NCBI GenBank assembly: GCA_009908925.1
Contig: JAAAOH010000125.1
Location: 1-36,353 of the forward strand
Length of the DNA stretch: 36,353 nt
Origin: Spirochaetota bacterium
Lineage (GTDB): Bacteria; Spirochaetota; Spirochaetia; DSM-27196; PWMO01
Reading direction: 5' to 3'
Shown here piece by piece: positions 15,979-24,119 of the stretch. Position 1 is the stretch's first letter; each line of letters opens with the position of its first letter. The notes under the pieces were generated by a model. It did no database searches and was not told the origin of the DNA. It saw nothing but the letters and a program-made list of their open reading frames with translations. Both the position numbers and the translations under genes were made by a program.

Positions 15979-17128
15979 TCTCCCTCCACTGCACGTTTAC
16001 TCCGTCTGCCGGCGAGGCCACAAAGGTATCGGTGCGAAAGCCGAATATTCGGTGATAATTCTCCAAAACCTCATGATACGCGGCGCGGGCGTCGGACTCA
16101 AGCAGCGTCACCGTGGAGCCGCCGAACCCTCCGCCGGCAAGCCGGGCGCCGTACACCCCTTCGATCCCCGCGACGTGTTTCACTATCCAGTCCACCTCCG
16201 GGCAGGACACCTCGTACTGGTCGCGAAGGCTCTGATGGGAGTGGGAGAGCAGTCGCCCCGCCTCCTGCAACCGCCCGTGCATGAGCGCCTGGGCCACCTC
16301 GCCCACCCGTCGTCCTTCCTGTATGACGTGGATGCAGCGGCGGCGCACCGTCTCCGGCATGCGTCCCATTTCCTCGTTTATCTCCGAGACTCTGTAATCA
16401 CGCAGGGCGGTTCCCCGTCGGCGGCGCGAGAGCACCGACAGCCCCTGCCGGCATTCCCCCGCACGGGCGGAAAACGTCGATTCGGTCGGAAGCTGCGGGA
16501 CGCCGGCAACGGTCACCTCGAGCACCGCGCTGCCGAGCTCGAAAGGTATGAGCTGCGGCTCATCGAAGCGTGTGTCGAAGAGTACCGCGTAGCCGTCACG
16601 CGCGAGATGGGCGGAGGCAAAGGGGGCAAGCCCCGAGCTGCGGGGTGAGTAGCCGGTCTCTCCACGCTTTGCACAGATCCACAGTTCCTGATCCGCGATA
16701 TCCAGGGAGAAGAGCTCCCGAAGACCCGCCAGTGTGGCAACGGCAATGGCCGCCGAAGCCGAGAGGCCGGCATCCGCCGGCACGTCGCCCCCGACGGTGA
16801 GATTCAGGCCGCTCAGCGCGACTCCGGTGCCCAGAAGCTCGGCAATGGCGCCCTTCAGCACGTTCGCCCAGCGGTCTTCACGCCGGTATTTCAGATTTGG
16901 TATGCTGGTGCGCTTCCGCTCGTCGTAATCGGCGGCGTAGAACCGCAGTGAGGAGTCACTGCGCCGTGACATAGCAACCCACATGCGTTGCGGAATCGCA
17001 GATCTGAGTACCGGGCCTCCACTTACCTCGGTGTGTGAGCCCATGAGGGTGATGCCTCCAGGGGCGGAAACCACGATTTCTGCCGCATCACCGTATTCCG
17101 CCTCATGAGCGGCGGCGTAGTCTTTCAT
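15953..17128 (-). CDS. Galactokinase homologue lacking catalytic residues (GHMP family)
   Basis: 391 residues from ATG 17126-17128; a GTG five codons earlier is possible but adds nothing. GHMP kinase features are clear: GGDVPADAGLSASAA near 113-127 for the ATP phosphate loop and GARLAGGGFGGS near 327-338. Against E. coli GalK, recalled from memory, Arg37 is Gly25, Glu43 is Ser31, Asp46 is Glu34 (GSHTE instead of GEHTD), and the catalytic Asp of the GIMDQ motif is replaced in SSGLAPFAS (Pro169). The substrate and base positions of a true galactokinase are therefore gone. It may be a regulator or a kinase for a different ligand. The gene leads a five-gene string and overlaps surE. Confidence 0.9.
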   Translation of the reverse strand: MKDYAAAHEAEYGDAAEIVVSAPGGITLMGSHTEVSGGPVLRSAIPQRMWVAMSRRSDSSLRFYAADYDERKRTSIPNLKYRREDRWANVLKGAIAELLGTGVALSGLNLTVGGDVPADAGLSASAAIAVATLAGLRELFSLDIADQELWICAKRGETGYSPRSSGLAPFASAHLARDGYAVLFDTRFDEPQLIPFELGSAVLEVTVAGVPQLPTESTFSARAGECRQGLSVLSRRRRGTALRDYRVSEINEEMGRMPETVRRRCIHVIQEGRRVGEVAQALMHGRLQEAGRLLSHSHQSLRDQYEVSCPEVDWIVKHVAGIEGVYGARLAGGGFGGSTVTLLESDARAAYHEVLENYHRIFGFRTDTFVASPADGVNVQWRENANTADQR

Positions 17129-17160
17129 CCGGAGGCCCCCCACAGTTTATGCCACGAACT

Positions 17161-17190
17161 ATTCTACCCCGAAATGGGGGCGTTGTTCAA
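17161..17190 (-). promoter_or_regulatory. Candidate promoter of galactokinase-like/surE string
   Basis: TTGAAC (17185-17190) and TAGAAT (17161-17166) on the minus strand with an 18-base spacer, giving a leader of about 26 nt before the ATG at 17128. Confidence 0.6.
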
Positions 17191-17193
17191 CAA
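17183..17193. promoter_or_regulatory. Palindrome TTGTTCAACAA between divergent genes
   Basis: An 11-base odd palindrome (TTGTT-C-AACAA) overlies the -35 of the minus-strand promoter and lies about 30 bases before the likely start of the first lnt gene. It could be a shared operator. A plus-strand promoter here is weak; if GATATG near 17207 acts as a -10, the lnt transcript would be almost leaderless. Confidence 0.35.
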
Positions 17194-17220
17194 ACTCTCT
17201 TTTTGCGATATGCTCGCGCG

Positions 17221-18825
17221 ATGGGTCTGGTACTTGCTGCATTTTCGGGTCTGGTTACCGCGCTCGCGCTTCCCAATGAGCTCTTCCCCGATGGAAGCGC
17301 CCTGCTCGGCGCGGTTTCGGTGGTTCCCTACCTCCTCGCCCTTGCCGGTGCGCGCTCGCTGAGGGAAGGCTCCCGGATGGGCGCCGTCTACGGGGCGGTC
17401 TCCACACTCGGGGCGAATTACTGGCTCGCCTTCTTCGAAGACTTCTCGGTGTGGACGCTCGGCGGTACCACACTCGGGTATACCCTCATCCACGCGTTTC
17501 TGGCAGTGGTGCTGGTGCGCTTCCTTCGAGAGGAGCGTCTGTGGCGCCCCTTCGCCGTGGCGGCGGCCTGGACGGGCTACGAGTACCTGAAGTCGGTCGG
17601 CTTTCTCGCCTATCCCTGGGGCCTGCTTGCCTACCCGCCGAGCAACATTCTCGTATACGTGCAGCATGTCGAGATTACCGGTATCTGGTCCCTTTCGTTC
17701 ATAACCGCCGCGGCAAACGCGGTGCTCGCCGAGCCGTTTCTGCGACTTCGCGCCGGTGTCGGGCGCCCCTACGCCGGTTCCCCGCGGACGTTCGGTCAGG
17801 GGATCGCCGCCGCGGCTGGGCCCGCTGGGTTCGTGCTGCTGCTCATAGCCCTCGCCGTCGGATTCGGGGTATGGCGATTCGCCAATCCGTTGCCGATTGC
17901 CGGGCACATGAGCGCGGTGCTCGTGCAGCAGAACGTCGACCAGTGGCGCGCCGGACAGGAGGAAGCAAGCCTCCGCCGCGGGCAGGAGCTCACCCGCGAG
18001 GCACTCCGGGAGGCCGATCAGCGGCCGGACCTCGTCGCCTGGAGCGAGACATCCCTGCAGCGTCCCTATCTGCGGTATCAGGACTTCTACCGCACCCATC
18101 CCGCCGGTGACCCCTTCACGGCCTTCCTGCGGGAGATCCAAACACCGTTTCTCACCGGTGCGCCGGTTATCCTCGACGCAGAGAACTGGGAGCTCATGAA
18201 CGGAGCCATCCTCCTCTCGCCCTCGGGTCGACTCGTCGACCACTACGGCAAGCAGCACCTCGTGCCTATGGCGGAGAACATACCGTTCTGGAACTTCGAG
18301 CTGGTGAGACAGTTCTACCGCAACGTCATCGGCCTCACCGGCAGGTGGAGCGTCGGCAACGAGTATACGCTGTTCGAGGTTCCGGTGGCGGACCCCGGCG
18401 TGCAGAGCGTGCGTTTCGGCGCGCCCATCTGCTTCGAGGACTCCTTCGGTTATCTGACCCGCGGATTCGTGTACCTCGGGGCGGATGTTCTGGTGAACCT
18501 TACCAACAATGCATGGTCGCGGACGGACTCCGCGCAGATCCAGCATTTCGTCTCCGCGCGCTTTCGTTCCATCGAGAACCGCCGGTCACTGGCCCGCTCC
18601 ACGAACTCCGGGCTCACCGCTGTGATCGACGCCTACGGACGCGTCACCGCCGAGCTGCCGATGTTCGAGCCCGCCGCGCTCACTGCGGAGATTCCCATCT
18701 ATGATACGAAAGAGCTCACCATCTACACCCGCTACAGCGACTGGCTCGGGAAGCTCCTCCTCGGGATCAGCATGCTTACAGCGGCAGCGCTCTTCCTGCG
18801 CGACCGCGACTACCGGCGTCTTTAA
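17221..18825 (+). CDS. lnt: Apolipoprotein N-acyltransferase, first copy
   Basis: Integral inner-membrane enzyme that adds the third acyl chain to the N-terminal cysteine of lipoproteins. The reading frame runs from 17149, but the ATG at 17221 (MGLVLAAFSGLVTALALPNE) opens directly with the first membrane helix and fits better between the divergent genes; this gives 534 residues. Hydrophobic N-terminal helices are followed by a nitrilase-type domain with the triad Glu in VAWSETS, Lys in HYGKQHLVP and Cys in GAPICFED, all present. A C-terminal membrane helix follows. A second complete copy lies at 24109-25785. No good ribosome binding site precedes the start. Confidence 0.93.
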   Translation: MGLVLAAFSGLVTALALPNELFPDGSALLGAVSVVPYLLALAGARSLREGSRMGAVYGAVSTLGANYWLAFFEDFSVWTLGGTTLGYTLIHAFLAVVLVRFLREERLWRPFAVAAAWTGYEYLKSVGFLAYPWGLLAYPPSNILVYVQHVEITGIWSLSFITAAANAVLAEPFLRLRAGVGRPYAGSPRTFGQGIAAAAGPAGFVLLLIALAVGFGVWRFANPLPIAGHMSAVLVQQNVDQWRAGQEEASLRRGQELTREALREADQRPDLVAWSETSLQRPYLRYQDFYRTHPAGDPFTAFLREIQTPFLTGAPVILDAENWELMNGAILLSPSGRLVDHYGKQHLVPMAENIPFWNFELVRQFYRNVIGLTGRWSVGNEYTLFEVPVADPGVQSVRFGAPICFEDSFGYLTRGFVYLGADVLVNLTNNAWSRTDSAQIQHFVSARFRSIENRRSLARSTNSGLTAVIDAYGRVTAELPMFEPAALTAEIPIYDTKELTIYTRYSDWLGKLLLGISMLTAAALFLRDRDYRRL

Positions 18826-18834
18826 CGAAAAACG

Positions 18835-18863
18835 CCCCTCTGCCGACGGTGTCGGCTGAGGGG
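18835..18863 (-). terminator. Intrinsic terminator of the rho-rpmE string
   Basis: CCCCTCTGCCGAC (18835-18847), loop GGT, GTCGGCTGAGGGG (18851-18863): a 13-base stem with one T-T mismatch. On the minus strand it is followed by CGTTTTTCGTT, a T-rich tail, so it should stop transcripts coming from rpmE. It lies just past the lnt stop codon and may also stop the converging plus-strand transcript, though the T-run is weaker on that side. Confidence 0.85.
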
Positions 18864-19005
18864 TCGTTCTCGCGCGTGTGTGGTCCCGGCAGGGGGACGG
18901 CTCGTTGGCGGGCGGCAGGTAGCCCGGCGGCGGGCGGGCCGGCGCCCGGCTATCCGGCGACGGACACTACCGCGCCCGTACGATACGAGCTCTGTGCCGC
19001 CCCTG
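18864..19005 (-). other. Long 3' untranslated region of rpmE with second hairpin
   Basis: About 140 bases of non-coding, GC-rich sequence between rpmE and its terminator. TAGCCCGGCG (18920-18929) and CGCCCGGCTA (18943-18952) form a 10-base stem with one mismatch and a 13-base loop. No ORF with a family signature was seen. Confidence 0.5.
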
Positions 19006-19251
19006 CTACTTGATGTTGTAACGGCGCTTGAAGCGCTCGACGCGACCGGTGGTATCGACGAGCTTCTGCTTACCCGTGAAGAACGGATGCGAGGCGCTCG
19101 AGATTTCAATGTCGAAGACGGGATACTCGTTGCCGTCCTCGTACTTGATAGTCTGGCTGGTCTTTGCCGTCGAGCGGGCCATGAAGAGGGTGCCCGATGC
19201 GGTATCTCTGAACACCACTGGGCGATACTCGGGGTGAATGTCCTTTTTCAT
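19006..19251 (-). CDS. rpmE2: 50S ribosomal protein L31, type B (zinc-free)
   Basis: 81 residues, [20 protein letters not shown] onward, matching the type B (YkgM-like) L31 and not the zinc-binding type A, since it has no cysteine. Type B proteins often replace type A when zinc is scarce. No second L31 is in the window, so whether this is the only copy is unknown. ATG at 19249-19251. It lies 83 bases downstream of rho on the same strand, an arrangement seen in many bacteria (rho followed by rpmE). Confidence 0.97.
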   Translation of the reverse strand: MKKDIHPEYRPVVFRDTASGTLFMARSTAKTSQTIKYEDGNEYPVFDIEISSASHPFFTGKQKLVDTTGRVERFKRRYNIK

Positions 19252-19334
19252 AGTCTCACTCTTCTCCTGTATTGGTCTCTTTCCGTATGGGTCACTGTAA
19301 GCTATCCGTTTCTCAGCGAGGCGTCCAGCGCCTG

Positions 19335-21290
19335 CTACTCCATCGTCGATGAAGTGTTCATCGACCGAAGGAAGGCCTCATTGTTCTTGCTTTTCTTCAT
19401 CCTGTCAATGAGGAGCTCGATGATCTCCGCATCGTCCATGGGGTTGATCACCTTCCGCAATATCCACATCTTCTGCAGCTCTTCCTCGGTGAGCAGCAGA
19501 TCCTCCCGCCGCGTGCCGGACTTCTTGATGTTGATGGCGGGGTAGAGCCGGCGGTCAGCAAGGCGGCGATCGAGGTTGATTTCCATGTTGCCGGTTCCCT
19601 TGAACTCCTCGAAGATGACCTCGTCCATGCGGCTTCCGGTCTCGATAAGGGCCGTCGCCACGACAGTCAGGCTGCCACCGTCCTCAATGTTCCGCGCCGC
19701 GCCGAAAAAGCGCTTCGGCTTGTGCAGCGCGTTGGAGTCGACACCACCTGAGAGGATCTTGCCCGAGGTCGGCACCGTCTGGTTATACGCACGGGCGAGG
19801 CGCGTGATCGAGTCGAGCAGGATGATCACGTCCTTCTTGTGCTCCACGAGCCGGCGAGCCTTTTCGAGAACCATCTCGGCAACCTGCACGTGACGTGTTG
19901 CCTGTTCATCGAAGGTGGAGGACACCACCTCCGCGTCGACATTGCGTTGCATGTCGGTGACCTCTTCGGGGCGCTCGTCGATGAGCAGCACGATGAGGTA
20001 GGAGTCCGGATTGTTCGTGGTGATGGCGTTCGCGATCTTCTGAAGGACGATGGTCTTACCCGTTCGCGGCGGAGAGACGATGAGGCCGCGTTGCCCCTTT
20101 CCGATGGGAGTGAACAGATTGATCATGCGCGTGGTGATGTCCCCGTTGGGCATCTCCATATCAAGGCGTTCATCGGGATAGAGCGGCGTAAGGTTGTCGA
20201 AGGGAATCCGGGTCTGGGCAACCGACGGGTTGTCGAAGTTGACCGATTCCACCCGAAGCATGGCGAAAAAGCGCTCCCCCTCCTTCGGTGGCCTGATCTG
20301 ACCGAATACCGTATCGCCGGTTTTCAGGTTGAAGAGCCTGATCTGCGAGGGTGAAATGTAGATGTCGTCGGGGCCCGGAAGATAGGAGTTCTGCGGTGAG
20401 CGAAGAAAGCCATAGCCGTCGGGGAGTATCTCGAGGGAGCCGTAGGCGTAGATAGTGCCGTTCGACTCGGTGTGGGCCTTGAGAATGGCAAAGATGACTT
20501 CCTGCTTCTTCAGAGACAGGAGGTTGTCCTGGCTTATGCCCATCTTCCCGGCAAACTGCCTGAGCTCCTTCATGTTCATGTTGCTCAGGTCGTTGATGCT
20601 CAGGCTGCGGTCTTTGTTTCCACCGCCGCCGCCACCACCGCCGTTTCCGCTGCCACCACCGCCGCCGCGGCGGGATGAGCGGTTGCGCTTACCGCGGTTG
20701 CGTCCGGAGCTGCCGTTTCCGCCACCGCTGTCGGATTTGTTTGAGCTTCCCGAGTCGTCGCCATCAGAGGGCGAGCTCTTCTGCCCCTCGTTGGAGCGTC
20801 CCTCGTTGGAACGCTGCTCGCCGGAGCGCTGCTCCTCGCTGCGGTCACCGTTCTGCTTCGAGCGGTCTCCGGCGTCGGTGGAATCCGCGCCCTGCTCGGC
20901 TTCGGCCGGCGCCTCCCCATCGGCACGTGCAGGCTCATCAGCCCGCGACTCCGCCTCTGCTCCAGCTGTCTCGCCGGCATCCGCGGGGTCACCGGCCTCT
21001 GCCGACGCGGCAGCCTCACCGCGAGCGCCCCCGCCGTCCTTTATGAGCGCTACGCGGACCTTCTTCTTCGGCTTCTTCTTCTCCGATGAGGTGTCCTCGG
21101 TGCCCTTGGGCCCGTTCTCGTCGGGGGAAAAGCTACCGTCTGTCGATTGATTCTGGTTCTGGTCCTGGTTCTGATCGCCACCTGCAGTCTGCAACTCGAA
21201 CTCCTGCTGTATATCTGTCGATCCGTCCACGCTGCTGTCCTCCCCGGGAGCACTTTCCCGAGTATCACCATTCTTTCGCACAAAAGCCAT
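19335..21290 (-). CDS. rho: Transcription termination factor Rho with long disordered N-terminus
   Basis: Hexameric RNA-dependent ATPase that terminates transcription. Residues about 228-651 are a canonical Rho: N-terminal helical part ([11 protein letters not shown]), cold-shock-like RNA-binding domain ([20 protein letters not shown]), Walker [15 protein letters not shown] at about 404-417, [13 protein letters not shown] and the C-terminal ATPase core. Residues 1-227 are low complexity: a Gln/Asn-rich stretch (about 39-48), a Lys-rich stretch (71-77), a charged Ala/Glu/Asp region, repeated Ser-Asn-Glu-Gly units, and Arg/Gly with poly-Gly at about 207-224. Such extensions are known in other Rho proteins and can bind RNA or phase-separate. 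ATG at 21288-21290 has TGGAG upstream. Confidence 0.97.
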   Translation of the reverse strand: MAFVRKNGDTRESAPGEDSSVDGSTDIQQEFELQTAGGDQNQDQNQNQSTDGSFSPDENGPKGTEDTSSEKKKPKKKVRVALIKDGGGARGEAAASAEAGDPADAGETAGAEAESRADEPARADGEAPAEAEQGADSTDAGDRSKQNGDRSEEQRSGEQRSNEGRSNEGQKSSPSDGDDSGSSNKSDSGGGNGSSGRNRGKRNRSSRRGGGGGSGNGGGGGGGGNKDRSLSINDLSNMNMKELRQFAGKMGISQDNLLSLKKQEVIFAILKAHTESNGTIYAYGSLEILPDGYGFLRSPQNSYLPGPDDIYISPSQIRLFNLKTGDTVFGQIRPPKEGERFFAMLRVESVNFDNPSVAQTRIPFDNLTPLYPDERLDMEMPNGDITTRMINLFTPIGKGQRGLIVSPPRTGKTIVLQKIANAITTNNPDSYLIVLLIDERPEEVTDMQRNVDAEVVSSTFDEQATRHVQVAEMVLEKARRLVEHKKDVIILLDSITRLARAYNQTVPTSGKILSGGVDSNALHKPKRFFGAARNIEDGGSLTVVATALIETGSRMDEVIFEEFKGTGNMEINLDRRLADRRLYPAINIKKSGTRREDLLLTEEELQKMWILRKVINPMDDAEIIELLIDRMKKSKNNEAFLRSMNTSSTME

Positions 21291-21335
21291 TGGAAACTCC
21301 AGACGGTTCTTAAGTGGTGGAATGCGTCATATGAT

Positions 21336-21364
21336 GCGGACGAGTGCTAACACACTTCGTCCGC
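21336..21364 (-). promoter_or_regulatory. Hairpin in the rho leader
   Basis: GCGGACGA (21336-21343) pairs with TCGTCCGC (21357-21364) and the stem continues past a bulge through GTG and CAC to a six-base loop. The structure lies about 45 bases ahead of the rho start codon. Since rho is autoregulated in other bacteria by termination in its leader, this region is a candidate control site, but there is no T-run after the hairpin. Confidence 0.5.
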
Positions 21365-21427
21365 GGTTACACCTGTTTTATGCTTGATTTCGACGGAACG
21401 TGCTCTTGGACTAGAAGGTTCCCTGAC

Positions 21428-21456
21428 AATATAGTCGGTCACCCCCATGCTGTCAA
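21428..21456 (-). promoter_or_regulatory. Consensus promoter of rho
   Basis: Minus strand TTGACA (21451-21456) and TATATT (21428-21433) with exactly 17 bases between. The -35 overlaps the stop codon of cinA (21453-21455), so rho has its own promoter within the cinA end. The leader to the rho ATG is about 130 nt. Confidence 0.88.
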
Positions 21457-22697
21457 GCAACCTCCGAAAGAGCCTCGCGGACCAGAAGAAGGGCGCTGAT
21501 CGCAGACCACCGCCGCACACGATCCCGGTCGCGGGGCAGAAACACATGCCTCGTCTCGAGAACCCGGCCGTCGAGCGCGACCGCAAGCCAGACCGTCCCG
21601 ACGGGTTTCTCCTCCGTTCCTCCTTCGGGACCCGCTATGCCGGTGATAGCAACCGCTATTCCGGCTTCCCCGCCGCTGCGCTCAAGTGCGCCGAGCGCCA
21701 TTTCCCCGGCCGTCTCCGGACTGACCGCACCGGTGTCCGCCAGCGTCTGTTCCGAGACGCCGAGGAGCCCGATCTTCGCCGTATTCGAGTACGCCACGAA
21801 TCCGCCCCAGAACCCCTCGGAGCTGCCCGGCACGTCGGTCACCAGCTTTGCGACAAGCCCGCCGGTACAGGACTCCGCGCACACCAGTCGGCGCCCGGTT
21901 CGCCGCAGGTCATTCAGCACTACCTCGCCGATCTCCGCACGCCCCTCCACGATACGCTCGGCGCCGAGATCCCCGCGGAGCCGTGTGAAAAACGCCTGCC
22001 GGGCGGGCTCATCCCCGCCGCGCAGGCGCAGGAGGATCCGATATCCCTCGGTGTTCGTACCCCACCGCAGGCTCTCCGCGCCGTGACGTTGCAGAGCCTC
22101 TTCGAGCTCGGATTCCGGGACCATGAACGTCGTCGCCCAGGAAATCTCTTCCTCCCGCACGCCGAAACGGGCCCCGAGGATCGATCGCAGATGACGATCC
22201 ACCATCGTCTGCAGCTCCCGCGGCGGACCGGGAAGCGCCACGACAGTGCACCCGTCGACCTCGCCGACGAATCCCGGAGCGGTTCCTGCCTCGTTGGGAA
22301 TGACCTCGAAGCCCGCCGGGATGAGCGCCTGCTTGCGGTTGGTATCCGAGATCTTCCGGTGCGGAAACCGGTTCAACAACCACTCCCAGATATCCTCGTG
22401 GAACTCGAGCTCTACCTGCGCCGCTTCCGCTACCGCCTCTCTCGTAAGATCGTCGGACGTGGGGCCGAGGCCTCCGGTTATGATGACCGTGCCCACCCGC
22501 GGGAAGAGATCCAGGAACTCACGCCGATAGGCGTCCAGCTCGTCGGGTACGAGCGAGATTCTGTCGACCGTCGCACCGAGCTCTGTGAGCAGTTCCGAGA
22601 GGAACTTACCGTGACGATCGAGGGTTCTGCCTTCGGTCAGCTCGTCACCGACACAGAGAATCGCCGCTCTTGATTGTCGCTCAGACACGGTGGGCAC
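21453..22697 (-). CDS. cinA: CinA: competence/damage-inducible protein, NMN deamidase
   Basis: 414 residues with two modules: an N-terminal molybdopterin-binding-like domain (about 10-170; GTVIITGGLGPTSDDLTREA) with ADP-ribose pyrophosphatase activity in studied CinA, and a C-terminal PncC domain (about 250-410; CAESCTGGLVAKLVTDVPGS, ITGIAGPEGGTEEKPVGTVW) that deamidates NMN. Together they recycle pyridine nucleotides. The GTG at 22695-22697 is followed by a second GTG three codons on; either could be used. Two bases separate it from the bactofilin stop, so coupling is likely. Confidence 0.95.
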   Translation of the reverse strand: MPTVSERQSRAAILCVGDELTEGRTLDRHGKFLSELLTELGATVDRISLVPDELDAYRREFLDLFPRVGTVIITGGLGPTSDDLTREAVAEAAQVELEFHEDIWEWLLNRFPHRKISDTNRKQALIPAGFEVIPNEAGTAPGFVGEVDGCTVVALPGPPRELQTMVDRHLRSILGARFGVREEEISWATTFMVPESELEEALQRHGAESLRWGTNTEGYRILLRLRGGDEPARQAFFTRLRGDLGAERIVEGRAEIGEVVLNDLRRTGRRLVCAESCTGGLVAKLVTDVPGSSEGFWGGFVAYSNTAKIGLLGVSEQTLADTGAVSPETAGEMALGALERSGGEAGIAVAITGIAGPEGGTEEKPVGTVWLAVALDGRVLETRHVFLPRDRDRVRRWSAISALLLVREALSEVA

Positions 22698-22699
22698 TC

Positions 22700-23116
22700 T
22701 CAGACACGTTGCGCGGACTCTTTCAGCTGTTCCACCGGGGCGGAGAACACATCTATCGAGTCGGAGTTACGAAGCATGTCGCATTTGCCCTCGAAGACCA
22801 CACCGTCGGCAATCCTGAGCTTCGCGGTGCGCACGTTTCCGTAAATCTTTCCCGTCGGGAGCATCTCCACCTTACGAGCTGCCTGAACGTTGCCGTGGAC
22901 CTCACCGGCGATTACGATCGCATCGGCGGTTACATCGGCGCGTACGTAAGCGCCTTCCTCGATATAGAGAAAGCCCTCGGCGATGATTTCCCCCTCGAAA
23001 CGGCCGCTGATCTTCACCGGCTGGGTGAATCGCATGCGGCCGTTGAACGACGTTCGCTTGCCGAGCCGCGTAGAAATGCGCGGCAGGTCCTTATTCTTTC
23101 GTGCGTTTTTTGCCAT
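22700..23116 (-). CDS. Bactofilin, first copy
   Basis: 138-residue bactofilin (CcmA-like): a short charged N-terminus, then beta-helix repeats such as VKISGRFEGEIIAEGFLYIE, VTADAIVIAGEVHGNVQAAR and VEMLPTGKIYGNVRTAKLRI, with a flexible tail. Bactofilins polymerise into membrane-associated filaments and take part in cell shape and envelope organisation. It follows the TPR mini-protein by 3 bases and precedes cinA by 2. A second bactofilin at 31834-32298 sits beside an M23 peptidase-like gene; the two copies differ clearly and probably act at different sites. Confidence 0.93.
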   Translation of the reverse strand: MAKNARKNKDLPRISTRLGKRTSFNGRMRFTQPVKISGRFEGEIIAEGFLYIEEGAYVRADVTADAIVIAGEVHGNVQAARKVEMLPTGKIYGNVRTAKLRIADGVVFEGKCDMLRNSDSIDVFSAPVEQLKESAQRV

Positions 23117-23119
23117 CTG

Positions 23120-23341
23120 CTATTTCGTTTGCATGACGAACACGCCATCCCACTCCTCGGGAGGCGGGTTCTCGATGTAGTGCCGGCACCGCTCCGCGTA
23201 CACGCGGGCGGGACCGTCGGAAGGGTCAACCTCGAGGGCCCGCTCAAAGCTTGCAAGCGCCTCCTCGAAGTTCATGAGCTTATAGTGCCTGCGCCCGTCG
23301 GCGAAGTGGTCCAGAACACGGCGCTTCTCTTCGGTTATCAC
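23120..23341 (-). CDS. TPR mini-protein resembling an adenylate cyclase C-terminal module
   Basis: 73 residues from a GTG. FEEALASFERALEVDPSDGP is a single TPR unit, and ARVYAERCRHYIENPPPEEW followed by DGVFVMQTK is the pattern I know from the end of TPR-linked class III adenylate cyclases in spirochaetes and cyanobacteria (the PPP-x-x-WDGV signature). No catalytic domain is attached here, so this is a stand-alone module or the remnant of a larger protein. The ribosome binding site AAGGG abuts the GTG with no spacer, which is unusual; the start is therefore uncertain. The gene is 3 bases before bactofilin. Confidence 0.75.
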   Translation of the reverse strand: MITEEKRRVLDHFADGRRHYKLMNFEEALASFERALEVDPSDGPARVYAERCRHYIENPPPEEWDGVFVMQTK

Positions 23342-23381
23342 CCCTTAATATCCCCCGGCTTCAGCCTCACGTCCGTCGGTC

Positions 23382-24119
23382 TCAGCCGTCGTGCAAGCCG
23401 GCCTGCCTCTGGTAATTGTCGAAATGCTTCTGGTACTTCTCTTCGAGCATCTCCAGGGTCGTCTCGCGGGCCTTTATCTCGTCGCCCTTGCTCTGCAATT
23501 CCTGGATCTCCTCTTCGAGACCCTCGAGTGTCGCGAGTGTGCCTTCGGATTCCTTTCGGACGAGCTCCACAAACTTCTTCACGCCCTCTTCATCCGAGGG
23601 GTCGAGCTCCTTCGCTGCGCTCAACAGTTCGTGCACCGGCTGGCGGAGGTGGCGCGTGAAGTATACCAGCGACTGATTCAGCGACTCTGCGACGGCTATC
23701 CGCCGCTCCCGTTCGATGACCTGCTGGGCGAGATCCCGATGGCGAAGCACCGCCTTGATGCGGGCAAGCACCTCGGAGAAGTTGAATGGCTTCGTGATGT
23801 AGTCTTCGATTCCGAGCTCGAAGCCCTCGATTTTGTCCTTCACGTCGTCCATGGCGGAGAACATGATGACCGGCACTTCTCTCACGTGCTCGTATTCTTC
23901 GTCCTGCTTGAGCGCACGGGTTACTTCCCACCCGGAGAGCTTTGGCATGATGTTGTCGAGGATGATGAGATCCGGCTCGATATCCGCCGCTATGTCGAGA
24001 GCTTCCTCACCGTCGCGCGCTTTCTCTACGGAGAAACCGAGCTTCGAGAGCATAACGTCGAAGAAGTCGAGATTGATCTGTTCGTCGTCGACGATGAGAA
24101 TCGTTCCCTTATCGTCCAT
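23382..24119 (-). CDS. Response regulator with H-box-like helix and coiled coil
   Basis: About 245 residues from ATG 24117-24119 (a GTG three codons upstream is possible). Receiver domain: ILIVDDEQIN with the acidic pair, phosphoacceptor Asp in LIILDNIMP, MFSA and the Lys in ITKPF. After about residue 125 comes a long helical region: VYFTRHLRQPVHELLSA resembles the H-box of histidine kinases (SHELRTPL), but the phosphoacceptor His position is Arg, then a coiled coil of about 50 residues (EGLEEEIQELQSKGDEIKAR). No DNA-binding domain is present, so output is probably through protein contact. The start overlaps the end of the second lnt gene. No sensor kinase partner is nearby. Confidence 0.88.
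   Translation of the reverse strand: MDDKGTILIVDDEQINLDFFDVMLSKLGFSVEKARDGEEALDIAADIEPDLIILDNIMPKLSGWEVTRALKQDEEYEHVREVPVIMFSAMDDVKDKIEGFELGIEDYITKPFNFSEVLARIKAVLRHRDLAQQVIERERRIAVAESLNQSLVYFTRHLRQPVHELLSAAKELDPSDEEGVKKFVELVRKESEGTLATLEGLEEEIQELQSKGDEIKARETTLEMLEEKYQKHFDNYQRQAGLHDG

Noticed and set aside
17164-18546. A 460-residue minus-strand ORF opposite the first lnt
   Set aside because: The lnt triad on the plus strand is complete; the antisense frame is low-complexity Arg/Gly/Glu.
20600-20720. Trinucleotide-rich stretch as a possible repeat element
   Set aside because: It codes for the poly-Gly part of Rho and is explained by that protein.
21447-22673. A 408-residue plus-strand ORF opposite cinA
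   Set aside because: Shadow of a well-conserved CinA.
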